Source of the DNA: Nocardioides alcanivorans
Lineage (GTDB): Bacteria; Actinomycetota; Actinomycetes; Propionibacteriales; Nocardioidaceae
Reading direction: 5' to 3'
Length of the DNA stretch: 64,000 nucleotides
Assembly (NCBI RefSeq): GCF_021555175.1
Contig: NZ_JAKGRW010000051.1
Location: forward strand, 39,998 to 103,997
Shown here: positions 6,719 through 17,108 of the stretch, piece by piece
How positions within the stretch are numbered: the stretch's first letter is position 1
How the letters are laid out: every line of letters starts with the position of its first letter
Program-made: the position numbers and the translations under genes
Notes under the pieces: model-generated
Database searches by the model: none
What the model was told of the DNA's origin: nothing
The model's input: only the letters and a program-made list of their open reading frames with translations

Positions 6719-8091
6719 CTCGGTCGCGGATGGTGGTCGTCGGCGGTGACGCCGCTGGGATGAGCGCTGCCCACCAGGCGCTGCGCTCGGCCCAGCAGCA
6801 CGGTCGCGAGCTCGAGGTGACCGTGCTCGAGGCAACCGAGGACACGAGCTACTCGGCCTGCGGCATTCCCTACTGGATCTCCGGTGAGGTGGATTCGCGC
6901 AGATCGCTGATCGCGCGCACCCCCGAGGTGCACCGGCAACTGGGTGTCGACCTACGCACGGGCGCCCGTGCGACGCACGTCGACCACGATGCCGGCGAGG
7001 TGCACTGGGTCGGTCCCGACGGGGAGCAGCGGCTCGGCTACGACGACCTCGTCATCGCCACCGGCGCCCCGTCGATCGTGCCGGACTGGGCGCGTGACGC
7101 GTCGGGTGCTCCGGGCAGGGGCGTCCAGGTGGTGAAGACGCTGGACGACGGTGCCTGGTGGATCCGGGCACTCGCTGGGGCACCGAAGCATGTGGTGGTG
7201 GCCGGCGGCAGCTACATCGGCCTGGAGATGGCCGAGGCCATGCTGGCGCACGGTCACCGCGTGACGCTGATGACCCGTTCCCGGGTGATGAGCAACCTGG
7301 ACGAGCCGATGAGCGACCGGGTGGCAACTGCCCTCGACGTCGGCGGCGTCACGGTGCACACCGGGGCCGCGGCCTCAGGCGTCGAACGTGCCGCCGACGG
7401 TTCGTTGGCCGCGGTGCTGGCCGGCGACCTGCGTGTCGAGGCCGACCTCCTGGTGTTGGCGATCGGGGTCACGCCCGCCACCGAGATCGTGCAGCACCTC
7501 GACCTGCCCCGCTCGCGCCGTGGAGCGCTGCGCCCGGATCCGCACGGGCGTCTCGCCGACGGGCTGTGGGCTGCGGGGGACTGCTGCGACGTGCGGCACC
7601 GGATCACCGGTGACTGGGCCTATCTGCCCTTGGGCACGCACGCCAACAAGATGGGTCGTGCGACCGGCGACACCATCGGTGGCGGTGACCTCACCTTCCC
7701 GGGGGCACTCGGAACCGCCATCACCCGTTTTGCCGCGGGAGCGGCGTACGCGGAGATCGCACGCACGGGTCTGGGGCTGGTGGAGGCGCAGGAGGCCGGC
7801 TTCAAGGCGGTCGAGGTGACCACCGACGGTACGACGGCGAGCGGCTACCACCCGGACGCCCAACCGATCGCGCTGAGCGTCGTGGGCGAGCAGGGGACCG
7901 GTCGACTGCTCGGTGCGCAGCTCGTCGGTGGACGAGGCTCCGCCAAGCGGATCGACACCGTCGCCATGGCGCTGTGGAGCGGCTCGAGCGTGGCAGACCT
8001 GGCGTGGGCAGACCTGGCCTACGCGCCGCCGTTCGCCACGGCGTGGGAGTTCGTCTCACTGGCTGCCCGCAGGCTCGCCGAACGGCTCTGA
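6715..8091 (+). CDS. CoA-disulfide reductase-like FAD oxidoreductase
   Basis: This 458-aa flavoprotein belongs to the pyridine nucleotide-disulfide oxidoreductase family. The FAD-binding motif is VVVGGDAAGMSAA (residues 7-19), and the single redox Cys is C49 in YSACGIPYW, as in CoA-disulfide reductases and NADH peroxidases. The NAD(P) motif is VVVAGGSYIGLEMAE (~160) and LWAAGDCCDV (~285) is the second FAD contact. A dimerisation domain completes the C-terminus. Its ATG overlaps the methyltransferase stop (ATGA). It may reduce CoA disulfide or persulfide with NAD(P)H; a rhodanese fusion is absent. Confidence 0.85.
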   Translation: MTRSRMVVVGGDAAGMSAAHQALRSAQQHGRELEVTVLEATEDTSYSACGIPYWISGEVDSRRSLIARTPEVHRQLGVDLRTGARATHVDHDAGEVHWVGPDGEQRLGYDDLVIATGAPSIVPDWARDASGAPGRGVQVVKTLDDGAWWIRALAGAPKHVVVAGGSYIGLEMAEAMLAHGHRVTLMTRSRVMSNLDEPMSDRVATALDVGGVTVHTGAAASGVERAADGSLAAVLAGDLRVEADLLVLAIGVTPATEIVQHLDLPRSRRGALRPDPHGRLADGLWAAGDCCDVRHRITGDWAYLPLGTHANKMGRATGDTIGGGDLTFPGALGTAITRFAAGAAYAEIARTGLGLVEAQEAGFKAVEVTTDGTTASGYHPDAQPIALSVVGEQGTGRLLGAQLVGGRGSAKRIDTVAMALWSGSSVADLAWADLAYAPPFATAWEFVSLAARRLAERL

Positions 8092-8116
8092 GGGCGCGCG
8101 ACGACGACCGGTCCGG

Positions 8117-9067
8117 TCAGGAGCCTCTGCTGCGTTCCCAGCGGTTGCACGCGGCAATGACCAAGATGGCCAGCGCGGCACCGGCAATGGTGTCGATGAC
8201 GTAGTGCTCGCCGTAGTAGATGAGTCCGAAGGACATCGTCAGCGGGTAGAGCAGGGTCAGCCACGACCATGCGTTGCGGTAGCGCTGGATCAGGTAGAAC
8301 GAGATCAGGAAGGCGGTGCCGGCGTGCAGGGACGGCATCGCCGCCACCGGGTTGCCGACCCCGGTGAGGATCAGGTGGTAGCGGCCCAGCCCGGTGTCGC
8401 CCCAACCACGGCTGGTGAGGCGCAGGACCTGCTCCTCGAGGTATCCGTCGCGACCCGCCATCCACGGCGGCGCCATCGGGTAGACGACGTAGATCGCCAG
8501 ACCGGCGAAGTTGAGGCCGATGTAGCGGCGCATCCACTTCAGCCACTCACCGCGGTTGCGCAGCCACAGCACCACGGCGAGGACCAGGCCGAAGATGAAG
8601 TGGGTGGAGTAGACGATGGTGAAGACCAGGTCGTACCACCGGGCGCCGGCGTGCGGGTCACAGTCCACGCTGCACAGTCGGTCCTGCAGCCAGGCAGTGG
8701 GCAGTTCGCCGCCGAACATCCACTTGTCGGCGTCGACGGGGAACTGGAACGCCACGGGCATCGCATAGAGCTCGTCGGCGAGGCCGCGGCCGTAGAAGTA
8801 GACGACCAACGCGAGGAGGGGCGCCCACCAGTCCCGGATGAAGCCCAGGTGGTAGCGCCACGGCTCCTCGATGTTCCAGGCGATCGTGCCGAGCCACAGC
8901 CACACGAAGATCTGCACCGTGTCGCTGGGAATGCCGAAGTTGATCGTGAAGATCGTCAGCAGGATCCCGAAGACCGTCATCGACGCGAAGCGCGTCCTGG
9001 GGCGGGTGACTCCGCGTCTGGGAACGTCGACGGCGGCGTCGTTGATCTGCTCGGTGCCGCTCGCCAT
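8117..9067 (-). CDS. PAP2-superfamily membrane phosphatase (Aur1/Ipt1-like)
   Basis: This 316-aa protein has about six membrane helices. The catalytic PAP2 motifs are PSLHAGTA (~245) and YYGEHYVIDTIAGA (~285), which supply the phosphohistidine and its partner His/Asp. It resembles the inositol phosphorylceramide synthase/PAP2_3 group, which acts on lipid or polyprenyl phosphates at the membrane. A TAATAT box sits 7 bases before the ATG on the minus strand and there is no Shine-Dalgarno, so the mRNA is probably leaderless. Substrate is unknown. Confidence 0.85.
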   Translation of the reverse strand: MASGTEQINDAAVDVPRRGVTRPRTRFASMTVFGILLTIFTINFGIPSDTVQIFVWLWLGTIAWNIEEPWRYHLGFIRDWWAPLLALVVYFYGRGLADELYAMPVAFQFPVDADKWMFGGELPTAWLQDRLCSVDCDPHAGARWYDLVFTIVYSTHFIFGLVLAVVLWLRNRGEWLKWMRRYIGLNFAGLAIYVVYPMAPPWMAGRDGYLEEQVLRLTSRGWGDTGLGRYHLILTGVGNPVAAMPSLHAGTAFLISFYLIQRYRNAWSWLTLLYPLTMSFGLIYYGEHYVIDTIAGAALAILVIAACNRWERSRGS

Positions 9068-9338
9068 GCGCGGAATATTACGTCACCACCCCCAGCCGCC
9101 GACGAATCGAGGTCCGGTGATGAGGAGGCATGTCGTCCGGATTGAGAAGGTCGCAACACATTGGCCGTGTCCTGCGTCTGCGGGGCATGGAGGTGGCATT
9201 GACGGCGCCGCGAGGACAGTTCACTCGGATGCCGAGCCCGACTTCGGGCAGCGGCGGCACTGGGCGGCGATGCCCTGATCAGCCAGCCGCGGGAAACCCG
9301 GGTGCACGGATGCGATCCTCAAGGGACAATCGACTCCC
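9068..9338. other. intergenic region without a supportable gene
   Basis: This is the divergent promoter region between the PAP2 gene and the ABC-F gene. Short open frames exist but none has a recognisable product or start context. GACAAT at 9325-9330, 8 bases before GTG 9339, is a candidate -10 for the ABC-F gene. Confidence 0.4.
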
Positions 9339-11014
9339 GTGGGACACATCGAGGCGGCCGGTATCCGTTATGAACTGCCTGACGGGCGGGTGTTGCTGGA
9401 CGAGGTGTCCTTCCGGGTCGCGGACGGCGCGAAGGTCGCGCTGGTGGGTGCCAACGGTGCCGGCAAGACGACCCTGCTGCGGATCATCACGGGTGAGCTG
9501 ACGCCCCACGCCGGCGCCATCACCCGTTCCGGTGGACTCGGTGTCATGAAGCAGATGGTCGGGCGTGGTGCCACCTCGGTCGCCGAGCTGCTGCTCTCGG
9601 TTGCTCCGGAGCGGGTCCGGAGCGCAGCTGCGGAGGTCGACGCCTGCGAGCTGGCACTGATGGAGGCCGACGACGAGGCGACCCAGATGCGTTATGCCAC
9701 CGCGCTGGGGAGTACGCCGACGCTGGTGGCTACGACCTCGAGGTGGTCTGGGACGTCTGCACGATGGCAGCCTTCGCCGTGCCGTTCGACCGGGCCAAGT
9801 ACCGCTCCCTCGACACCCTCTCGGGCGGGGAGCAGAAGCGACTCGTCCTCGAATACCTGCTGCGCGGGCCCGACGAGGTGCTGCTGCTCGACGAGCCCGA
9901 CAACTTCCTCGACGTGCCGGGCAAGATCTGGCTCGAACAACGGATCCGGGAGTCGGCCAAGACGATCCTCTACATCAGTCACGACCGCGAGTTGCTCAAC
10001 AACACCGCCACGCGGGTGGTCACCGTCGAGCTAGGTGCCGCAGGCAACCGGGTGTGGACGCACCCGGGCGGGTTCGCTTCGTACCACCAGGCCCGGCAGG
10101 ACCGCTTCGCGCGCTTCGAGGAACTGCGCAGGCGCTGGGACGAGGAGCACGCCAAGCTCAAGGCGTTGGTGCTGCGGCTGAAGGTCAAGTCCGAGTACAA
10201 CGACGGCATGTCGAGCCAGTACCGGGCGGCCCAGACGCGCTTGCGGAAGTTCGAGGAGGCGGGACCGCCGACCGAGCAGCCGCGCGAACAGCAGGTGACG
10301 ATGCGCCTGACCGGTGGCCGCACGGGCAAACGAGCCGTGGTCTGCGAACAACTCGAGCTGAGCGGCCTGATGAAGCCCTTCGACCTGGAGGTCTGGTACG
10401 GCGAGCGGGTGGCGGTGCTCGGCTCCAACGGCTCCGGGAAGTCGCACTTCCTGCGACTGCTCGCCGCCGGCGGAAGCACCCCGGAGAAGGAGCACGAGCC
10501 TGTCGGCGAGGTGGAGATCGCGCCGGTGGAGCACCGCGGTGTCGCGCGGCTCGGGGCGCGGGTCCGGCCCGGCTGGTTCGTGCAGACCCACGCGCATCCC
10601 GAGCTGGTGGGCCGGACCCTGGTGGAGATCCTGCACCGCGGTGACGACCACCGGAACGGGCTGCCGCGTGAGGCGGCTTCGCGGGTCCTGGACCGCTACG
10701 AGCTGGCACACGCTGCCGAACAGCCCTTCGACTCGCTCTCCGGCGGCCAGCAGGCACGGTTCCAGATCCTGTTGCTGGAGCTCTCCGGCGCCACTCTGCT
10801 GCTCCTCGACGAGCCGACCGACAACCTCGACGTGCAGTCGGCGGAGGCGCTCGAGGAGGGCCTGGCCGCCTACGAGGGCACCGTGCTCGCCGTGACCCAC
10901 GACCGCTGGTTCGCCCGCGGCTTCGACCGGTTCCTCGTCTACGGCGCTGACGGCACCGTGCGCGAGACGCCCGAACCCGTCTGGGACGAGGGACGCGTCG
11001 CGCGCGCCCGCTGA
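9339..11014 (+). CDS. ABC-F family ATPase (frame break near 9708)
   Basis: This is a soluble protein with two ABC modules and no membrane domain; ABC-F proteins act on ribosomes at the tRNA E site. Module 1 has Walker A GANGAGKTTL, signature LSGGEQKR and Walker B LLLDEPDNFLD. Module 2 has GSNGSGKSHFL, LSGGQQAR and LLLDEPTDNLD. Instead of DEPTNHLD both Walker B boxes read DEPDN/DEPTDN, a variant seen in an actinobacterial subgroup. The frame breaks at CTGGGGAGTAC near 9710; adding one G gives ATALGEYADAGGYDLEVVWD and 558 aa. Regulation or drug specificity cannot be read from sequence. Confidence 0.88.
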
Positions 11015-11031
11015 CCCCGTTCGTGGGTCAG
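11011..11031. terminator. bidirectional hairpin spanning two convergent stops
   Basis: CTGACCC (11011-11017) pairs with GGGTCAG (11025-11031). The arms contain the stop codons of the ABC-F gene and of the convergent protease gene, giving a compact shared terminator. Confidence 0.55.
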
Positions 11032-12311
11032 GCGCCGGTGGCGTCGGAGCCGAGGGTCAGCGTGGTGGTGCTTTCCTTGCCTCCGCGGACGTAGGTGATC
11101 TCCACCTGGTCGCCGGGACGATAGGCGCGGATGTTGGCGATGAGGGCATCCGAGCCCGTGACGGCGTGGTCGTCGATCCTGGTGATCACGTCGCCGCGTT
11201 GCAGGCCCGCCTTGTCGGCAGCGGAGCCCTCCGTCGACTCCTGGATCTGCGCGCCGGTCGCGCCGGTGTCGTCGGTGCGCACGTCGGACACGCTGATGCC
11301 GAGCCGGGCGTGGGTGGGCTCCTCGCCGTTTCGGATCTGCTCCACGATCGGCATCGCGGCATCGATCGGGATGGCGAAGCCAAGGCCGATGGAGCCGCTC
11401 TCGGCGGTCTGCCCGTAGGCGTCGGTCGTGCCGGAGGTGCGGATGGAGGAGTTGATCCCCACCACGTTGCCGGACATGTCGATCAGCGGTCCACCGGAGT
11501 TGCCCGGATTGATCGCGGCGTCGGTCTGGATGGCCGGGTAGGCGGTGGTGTTCCCGGACTGGTCACGCGCCACCTCGACCGGGCGGTTGAGGGCGCTGAC
11601 GATGCCCGAGGTCACCGTGGCGTCCAGGCCGTAGGGCGAGCCCACCGCGACGACACCCTGGCCGACGGCGAGATTGGCGGACTTGCCGAGCGTGGCTGGG
11701 GTGAGATCGGACACGCCCTCGGCCTTGATCACGGCGAGGTCGGTGAGACTGTCGGAGCCGACCAGGGTCGCCCTCGCGCGGCTGCCGTCGCTGAACGCCA
11801 CGACCAGCTGACCGCCGCCCGCCGCGATCTCGGTCACGTGGGCGTTCGTGAGGATCTCACCATCCGAGCTGAGGACGATCCCGGAACCCGAGCCGCTGCC
11901 GCCCTGGCCGGACACCTCGATCTGCACCACGCTCGGCATCACCTTCGTGGCGGCGTCCTGCACCGAACCTTCGGTGGCGACGGTGGTGCCGGTGTCGACG
12001 ACCCGGGCGGTCTGCACATTCGAAGACGCCTGGGAGTCCTCCTGCTGCGACGTCCACAGCGCGGCGCCGCCGACGCCGGACGCCCCGCCGACCAGGAGCG
12101 CCGCGACCAGCAGTCCGACGACGCCGCCCTTCCTCCGTCCCCGGTCGGGCACCGGCCCGAAGGCAGACGGCGCCGGGCCGACCGGCGAACCCGTCGGCGG
12201 CGGGTACGCCGGACCTTGGGATGCGCCGTAGGTCGGCAGCTGGCTGGTGGCCGCGTGCTGGTCGGCCTGGGACGGGCTGGGGTGCGAGGTCTCTTCGTGC
12301 ATGACATCCAC
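11028..12311 (-). CDS. HtrA/DegP-type membrane-anchored serine protease (S1C, PDZ)
   Basis: This 427-aa protein has a proline-rich cytoplasmic N-terminus, one membrane helix (GVVGLLVAALLVGGASGVGG, ~70-90), a trypsin-like domain and a C-terminal PDZ domain. The catalytic triad is His in LTNAHVTE, Asp in LTDLAVIK and Ser in NPGNSGGPL. The PDZ region starts at ARLGISVSDV and ends before TTLTLGSD. The active site should face the cell wall space, where it would degrade misfolded or signalling proteins. GTG 12311 is preferred because AGGGAGACGGAG lies just upstream; ATG 12302 is the alternative. Confidence 0.92.
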   Translation of the reverse strand: MDVMHEETSHPSPSQADQHAATSQLPTYGASQGPAYPPPTGSPVGPAPSAFGPVPDRGRRKGGVVGLLVAALLVGGASGVGGAALWTSQQEDSQASSNVQTARVVDTGTTVATEGSVQDAATKVMPSVVQIEVSGQGGSGSGSGIVLSSDGEILTNAHVTEIAAGGGQLVVAFSDGSRARATLVGSDSLTDLAVIKAEGVSDLTPATLGKSANLAVGQGVVAVGSPYGLDATVTSGIVSALNRPVEVARDQSGNTTAYPAIQTDAAINPGNSGGPLIDMSGNVVGINSSIRTSGTTDAYGQTAESGSIGLGFAIPIDAAMPIVEQIRNGEEPTHARLGISVSDVRTDDTGATGAQIQESTEGSAADKAGLQRGDVITRIDDHAVTGSDALIANIRAYRPGDQVEITYVRGGKESTTTLTLGSDATGA

Positions 12312-12418
12312 GGTGCTCCGTCTCCCTGTGAACGGGCTGAGAACCTGCCGTCGGAATGCCAAGACTCCTGCGAGGCCCAGTTGGTCACGTCCTGACAAGC
12401 CTTGTAGCGTCGATTCAC

Positions 12419-14490
12419 ATGCAATGGGGATACCGGCCCGAACTCGATGGCCTGCGCACCCTCGCTGTCGTGATCATCGTGTTCTTCCACGCGGGCGTGG
12501 CAGGGTGGGGCAACAGTTTCATCGCGCTCGACCTGTTCTTCGTCCTCTCCGGGTTCCTGGTCACCAACGTGGTGCTCACCGAAATCGACAAGACGGGTTC
12601 GCTGAAACTCGGCGCCTACTACGCACGCCGGGTCCGGCGACTGCTCCCGGCCGCGGTCGTCGCGATCCTCGTGACCAGTGTGATCTTCCTGCTCGTGGCC
12701 TCCCAGCCCGAGCGGCTCCCGCTGATCCGTCACGCCCAAGCCGCGCTGGTCTACCTCGCGAACTGGCAGTTCATCGCAGAAGCGGGGACTACTTCGCCGG
12801 AGACATGCGCTCGTCCCCGTTCATGCACTACTGGTCCTTGTCGATCGAGGAGCAGTTCTACATCCTCTTCCCGCTGCTCATCCTCCTGGTGCACCGGTTC
12901 TTCCCCGGCAAGGGCAAGGCCCTGTTGGTGGCCTTCGGTGCGGTTGCGGGCCTGTCGGTCATCTCGCAGCTGTACTGGGGCCAGGTCGACCCGAACCGCG
13001 CCTACTACGCCACCGACGCGCGGATGTTCCAACTGATGGCGGGAGCGCTCCTGGCAGTGGCGCTGCGGGAGTTCGCGTCCGTCGCCACCCGCCGGGCGCA
13101 GGCACTGTGGTTCCGTCGCGGGCGAACCCTGGCCATCGGTGGAGTGGTGGGTTACCTGATCTTCGGCAGTTCACTGATCTCGATGTCGGTCTCGCACCGC
13201 AACCTGGTCGCCACCTTCCTCGCCGGCGCGATGGTCGTGGGTCTCTACTGCGCTCCGGGGTCGAAGGTGGCGCGGCCGTTCGCGCTCCCGGGCGTCGTCT
13301 ATCTCGGCAAGATCTCGTACGGCACCTATCTCTGGCACTGGCCGATCATCCTGCTGCTCAACACCTTCTTCGACGCCCGCCCGATCGTGGTGGCGGCCAC
13401 GGCAGGCGTCGCCGCGATGGCGCTGGCCTCACTCTCCTACGAACTGCTGGAGACGCCGATCCGGCGCGGCAAGCGCCTCAACCCGATCCCGTGGCGGACC
13501 GTCGCCGGAGGCCTCTCCGTCTCCGTCCTGGCCGCTGTCGTCATCGTCGAGCCGATCCTGGGAAGCGCGCGCCCTCCCGCCGTCACGGTGTCGACAGCAG
13601 GGGGCGATCGGGTGATGGTCGACAGCGAGGCAGCTTCCGGCCTGGCCCGATCGGTACCCAAGCTGGACTACGAGAAGATCGACCGGATGCGAGGCACCAC
13701 GGGCGAGCAGTGCACGCCGGATGACGTGACGTCGTGCGTCCGCGTCGACGGTGACGGCCCCCACGTGGTGTTGGTCGGGGACAGCCAGGCCCGCACGATG
13801 GTCCCAGCCCTCACGAAGCTCGCGAAGGAGCGAGGGTTCAAGCTGTCGACCAGCATCGCTCTCTCGTGCCCTTGGCAGGCTGGTCTCTACAACGGCCGAA
13901 CGGGCCAGGCCGACTGCAAGGAGACCCGCAAGGACTTCTACGAGGAGACGCTCGCCGCGATGAAGGCCGATGTCGTGGTGCTGTTCAGCCTCGCTCGCAG
14001 CGACTCGTCGTGGGAAGGCGTCCTCGTCGACGAGGACGGCAACAGCGGCGATCTCCACGCGATGCAGCTGGAGGCGACCGCGCGCACCGCCGACCTGATC
14101 GAGGCCGCCGGGGCCCAAGCCGTCTTCGTGCACAGCGTCTTCGGCACCGAGGGGTGGGACCGGGAGGGGTTCAATCCGCTCGACTGCTTGGCCAGGGCGA
14201 AGGACCAGGGTGGCTGCGCGGTCACTCCGCCGCTGGACCGACCCGTCGTCGACGGCTTCTACGAAACGCTCGCCACCAGCCGCGACGCCGTCCACTCGGT
14301 GGACTTCAACGAACTGATCTGTCCCGGCGCGCCGTACTGCAGCCCGATTCTCGACGGGGCCGTCGTCTGGCGCAACGAGAACCACCTCACCACCCAGGTG
14401 TGGAACGCCGTGCGTGACCAGATGTGGGAACGGCTCGAGAGCAGTGGTGCGTTCGAAGACCTGACGTTCTCGGGCGTCGCCTCCGGCTGA
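12419..14490 (+). CDS. acyltransferase-3/SGNH membrane O-acetyltransferase (frame break near 12788)
   Basis: The N-terminal ~400 residues are an OafA/YrhL-type acyltransferase-3 domain: YRPELDGLRTLAVVIIVFFH at the start, then RRVRRLLPAA and SLSIEEQFYILFP. About ten membrane helices follow. The C-terminal ~250 residues are an extracytoplasmic SGNH domain with VVLVGDSQARTMVPAL. Such proteins O-acetylate cell-surface sugars. The frame breaks at GAAGCGGGGACTAC; adding one G yields FIAEAGDYFAGDMRSSPFMH and 690 aa. TAGCGT stands 8 bases before ATG 12419, so initiation is likely leaderless. Confidence 0.9.
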
Positions 14491-14560
14491 GGCCTTGCCG
14501 TCGTCGGTGATCTCGGTCACAATCGCGGCACCACGACGGCCGGACCCTGGGAGGAACCCC

Positions 14561-16135
14561 GTGACCGCTGCACCCGCGCACACCCGAGTCCACGATCGCC
14601 TGGCGCACTGGGCCAACGCCACGCCCGACGGCGAGGCGATGACCTACCTCAACCGAACCTGGACGTGGAAGGAGTGGGACGAGCGCGTACGCCGCGCCGC
14701 GAGCGGGCTCCGGGCGCTCGGGATCGGTCGCGGCGACGTCGTGTCGTTCCTCGACAAGAACCACCCGGCGTGTGTCGAGATCAGCTTGGCAGCTGCGTCG
14801 ATCGGTGCCGCGAACGCGATCATCAACTGGCGACTGGCCGGTGACGAGGTCGACTACGCGGTCAACGACTCCGGTGCGAGGGTGCTCTTCGTGGGCGTCG
14901 AGCTGGCGCCGACGGTGGCGGCCATCCGCGATGAGCTCACCCAGGTCGAGCAGATCATCACGGTCACGCCGGACGGCGCGGAAGGTGACGAGTACGAGGC
15001 GTGGCTGGCCTCGCACGAACCGGCGGAGGCAGCGCTGGACGTCGCTGAGGACGACGTCTGCCTGATCATGTACTCCTCCGGCACGACGGGCCGCCCCAAG
15101 GGCATCATGCTGACCCACCGCAACATGGTGACCCACACGATCGCCGCCCATGACGGCTGGGGTTTCGAGCCCGGTGACAAGTCGATGGTCTCGATGCCGC
15201 TCTTCCACGTGGGTGGGTCGTCCTACGTGCTCTTCGGCATCCACGACGGGATCCCCAGCGTGATGACCCGCGAGCCCGACGGCGCATCGCTCGCCGGTGC
15301 GATCCTCGCCGGTGCGAACCGCACCTTCCTGGTGCCGGCCGTGCTCGCCCAGGTGCTGCAGGCCGGCCCTGACGCGGTGAAGCTCTTCGGCGCGCTGAAG
15401 ACCTACACGTACGGCGCGTCACCGATGCCGCCGCCGTTGCTGCGAGCGGCCATGGAGGCCTGGCCCGACACGGACTTCATCCAGGTCTACGGGCTCACCG
15501 AGGTCGGCGGTGTCGCCACGCACCTGATGCCCGAGCACCATCACGACAAGGACCACCCCGAACGGCTGCTGTCAGCCGGGATCCCGCTGCCGGGCATGGA
15601 AGTGCGGATCGTCGACCCGGCCACCCTCGACGACGTGGCGACGGGGGAGGAGGGTGAGATCTGGCTCCGCTCGGCGCAGGTGATGAAGGGGTTCCTCAAC
15701 AAGCCCGAGGAGACCGCGAAGTCGATCACCGAGGACGGCTGGTTCCGCACCGGTGACATCGGGCGGATGGACGACGGCGGTTTCGTCTACGTCCACGACC
15801 GGATCAAGGACATGATCATCTCCGGCGGCGAGAACATCTATTCTCCCGAGGTCGAGCGGGTCCTTGCCGAGCACCCTGCGGTGATGGAGGTGGCGGTGAT
15901 CGGCGTGCCCGACGACACGTGGGGCGAGGTCGTGAAGGCCATTGTGGCGCCCAAGCCCGACGTCGAGACGAGCGAGCAGGAGCTCATCGACTTCGCGCGT
16001 GAACACCTCGCCCACTTCAAGTGCCCGCGGTCGGTGGACTTCCTCGATCTGCTTCCGCGCAACCCCAGCGGCAAGATCCTCAAGCGCGAGCTGCGCAAGG
16101 AGCACTGGGAGGGGCGCGACTCGGCGATCGTCTGA
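14561..16135 (+). CDS. AMP-dependent acyl-CoA synthetase (FadD type)
   Basis: This enzyme activates a carboxylic acid with ATP and CoA. The 524-aa protein shows the P-loop YSSGTTGRPKGIMLTHRN (~165), the adenine motif YGLTEVGG, the hinge TGDIGRMDDGGFVYVHDR and the catalytic Lys in NPSGKILKRELR near the C-terminus. It resembles FadD13-like fatty acid ligases; substrate is not certain. GTG 14561 is preferred, with GGGAGG 7 bases upstream. An upstream in-frame start would add an unrelated 22 residues. Confidence 0.9.
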   Translation: MTAAPAHTRVHDRLAHWANATPDGEAMTYLNRTWTWKEWDERVRRAASGLRALGIGRGDVVSFLDKNHPACVEISLAAASIGAANAIINWRLAGDEVDYAVNDSGARVLFVGVELAPTVAAIRDELTQVEQIITVTPDGAEGDEYEAWLASHEPAEAALDVAEDDVCLIMYSSGTTGRPKGIMLTHRNMVTHTIAAHDGWGFEPGDKSMVSMPLFHVGGSSYVLFGIHDGIPSVMTREPDGASLAGAILAGANRTFLVPAVLAQVLQAGPDAVKLFGALKTYTYGASPMPPPLLRAAMEAWPDTDFIQVYGLTEVGGVATHLMPEHHHDKDHPERLLSAGIPLPGMEVRIVDPATLDDVATGEEGEIWLRSAQVMKGFLNKPEETAKSITEDGWFRTGDIGRMDDGGFVYVHDRIKDMIISGGENIYSPEVERVLAEHPAVMEVAVIGVPDDTWGEVVKAIVAPKPDVETSEQELIDFAREHLAHFKCPRSVDFLDLLPRNPSGKILKRELRKEHWEGRDSAIV

Positions 16136-16227
16136 TCGACGCCGCGAAGAGAGACTTCCATCCAGCGGGAGTCTCCCGTTCCGTGGTTGCGCTGATGGAC
16201 AGGGTGCGGGCACGGAAGGAGAACATC

Positions 16228-17036
16228 ATGCCCACACTCACCACCGTCGCTCGTGACCTGGGGTTCTGCGAAGGACCAGTTGCGCTGCCCGACGGTTCCG
16301 TTGCCGTCAGTTCGATCAGTCTGGGGTGCGTGCACTTCGTCCGCCCGGACGGGAGCGTCGACCGGGTCGACACCGGGGAGGGGCCAACGGCCTCGCGGCC
16401 GCCGCGGACGGCACGGTCTACGTCGCCCAGAACGGCGGCGCGTGGCACGGCTCGGGCCCGGCGCCGGGCGGCGTGCAGGTGATCCACGACGGCCGGGTCG
16501 ACTACCTGGTCGAGGTCGACGGCATCCCCAACGATCTTGTCTTCGGCCCGGACGGTCGTCTGTGGGTGACCGACCCGGTACGCGAGTTCACGTGGCACAA
16601 CGGTGACGGTGGCGGTCCCGGACGGGTGCTCGCCGTCGACGTGTCGAGTGGCGCGGTCGAGGTGGTGCTGGAGGAGGGGCCGGTCTTTCCCAACGGCCTG
16701 GCCTTCGCCGCCGACGGGGTGCAGCTGCTGCTCACGGCCACGAGCTCGGCACAGGTTCTGGAGTACGACGTGACGACGGCTGGCCTGGTGGGTGGCCGGG
16801 CGCTCGCCCGGATCCTCGACGGCCACCCCGACGGCTGCACGCTCACCGAGCGGGGGCTCTGGGTGGCCACGACGAGTGGGCATCGACTCGACCTGATCGG
16901 ACTCGACGGCACCCTGCTCGACAGTGTCTCGCTGGGTGCGAGGTCGCTACCCACCAACGTCTGCCCCGATCACGACGGTACCGGCCTCTATGTCACCGCG
17001 TCGTTGCAGGGGGCCCTGGTGCACGTGACCTTCTGA
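16228..17036 (+). CDS. SMP-30/gluconolactonase-family protein (frame break near 16378)
   Basis: This beta-propeller hydrolase has CEGPVALPDGSVAVSS at the N-terminus (metal-binding Glu), GIPNDLVFGPDGRLWVTD in the middle and VFPNGLAFAADG with the metal-binding Asn. It would hydrolyse a lactone; the physiological substrate is unknown. GACACCGGGGAGGGGCC breaks the frame; one extra G gives DTGGGANGLAAAADGTVYV and 269 aa. ATG 16228 has GAAGGAG 7 bases upstream. The preceding acyl-CoA ligase is 92 bp away and may be co-transcribed. Confidence 0.87.
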
Positions 17037-17061
17037 GCGACGTACTGCCACCCGGAACGAG

Positions 17062-17094
17062 AGAACCCCGTGACGGTGCGAGTCACGGGGTTCT
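17062..17094. terminator. bidirectional terminator, 13-bp stem
   Basis: AGAACCCCGTGAC (17062-17074) pairs perfectly with GTCACGGGGTTCT (17082-17094). On the plus strand it is followed by TCGGTT. It lies between the convergent SMP-30 gene and gltA. Confidence 0.85.
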
Positions 17095-17108
17095 TCGGTT
17101 GCCTCAGG

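Noticed and set aside
9120..9338. Small gene between PAP2 and ABC-F
   Set aside because: Two short frames are open but neither shows a domain, a ribosome site or codon usage that sets it apart from noise.
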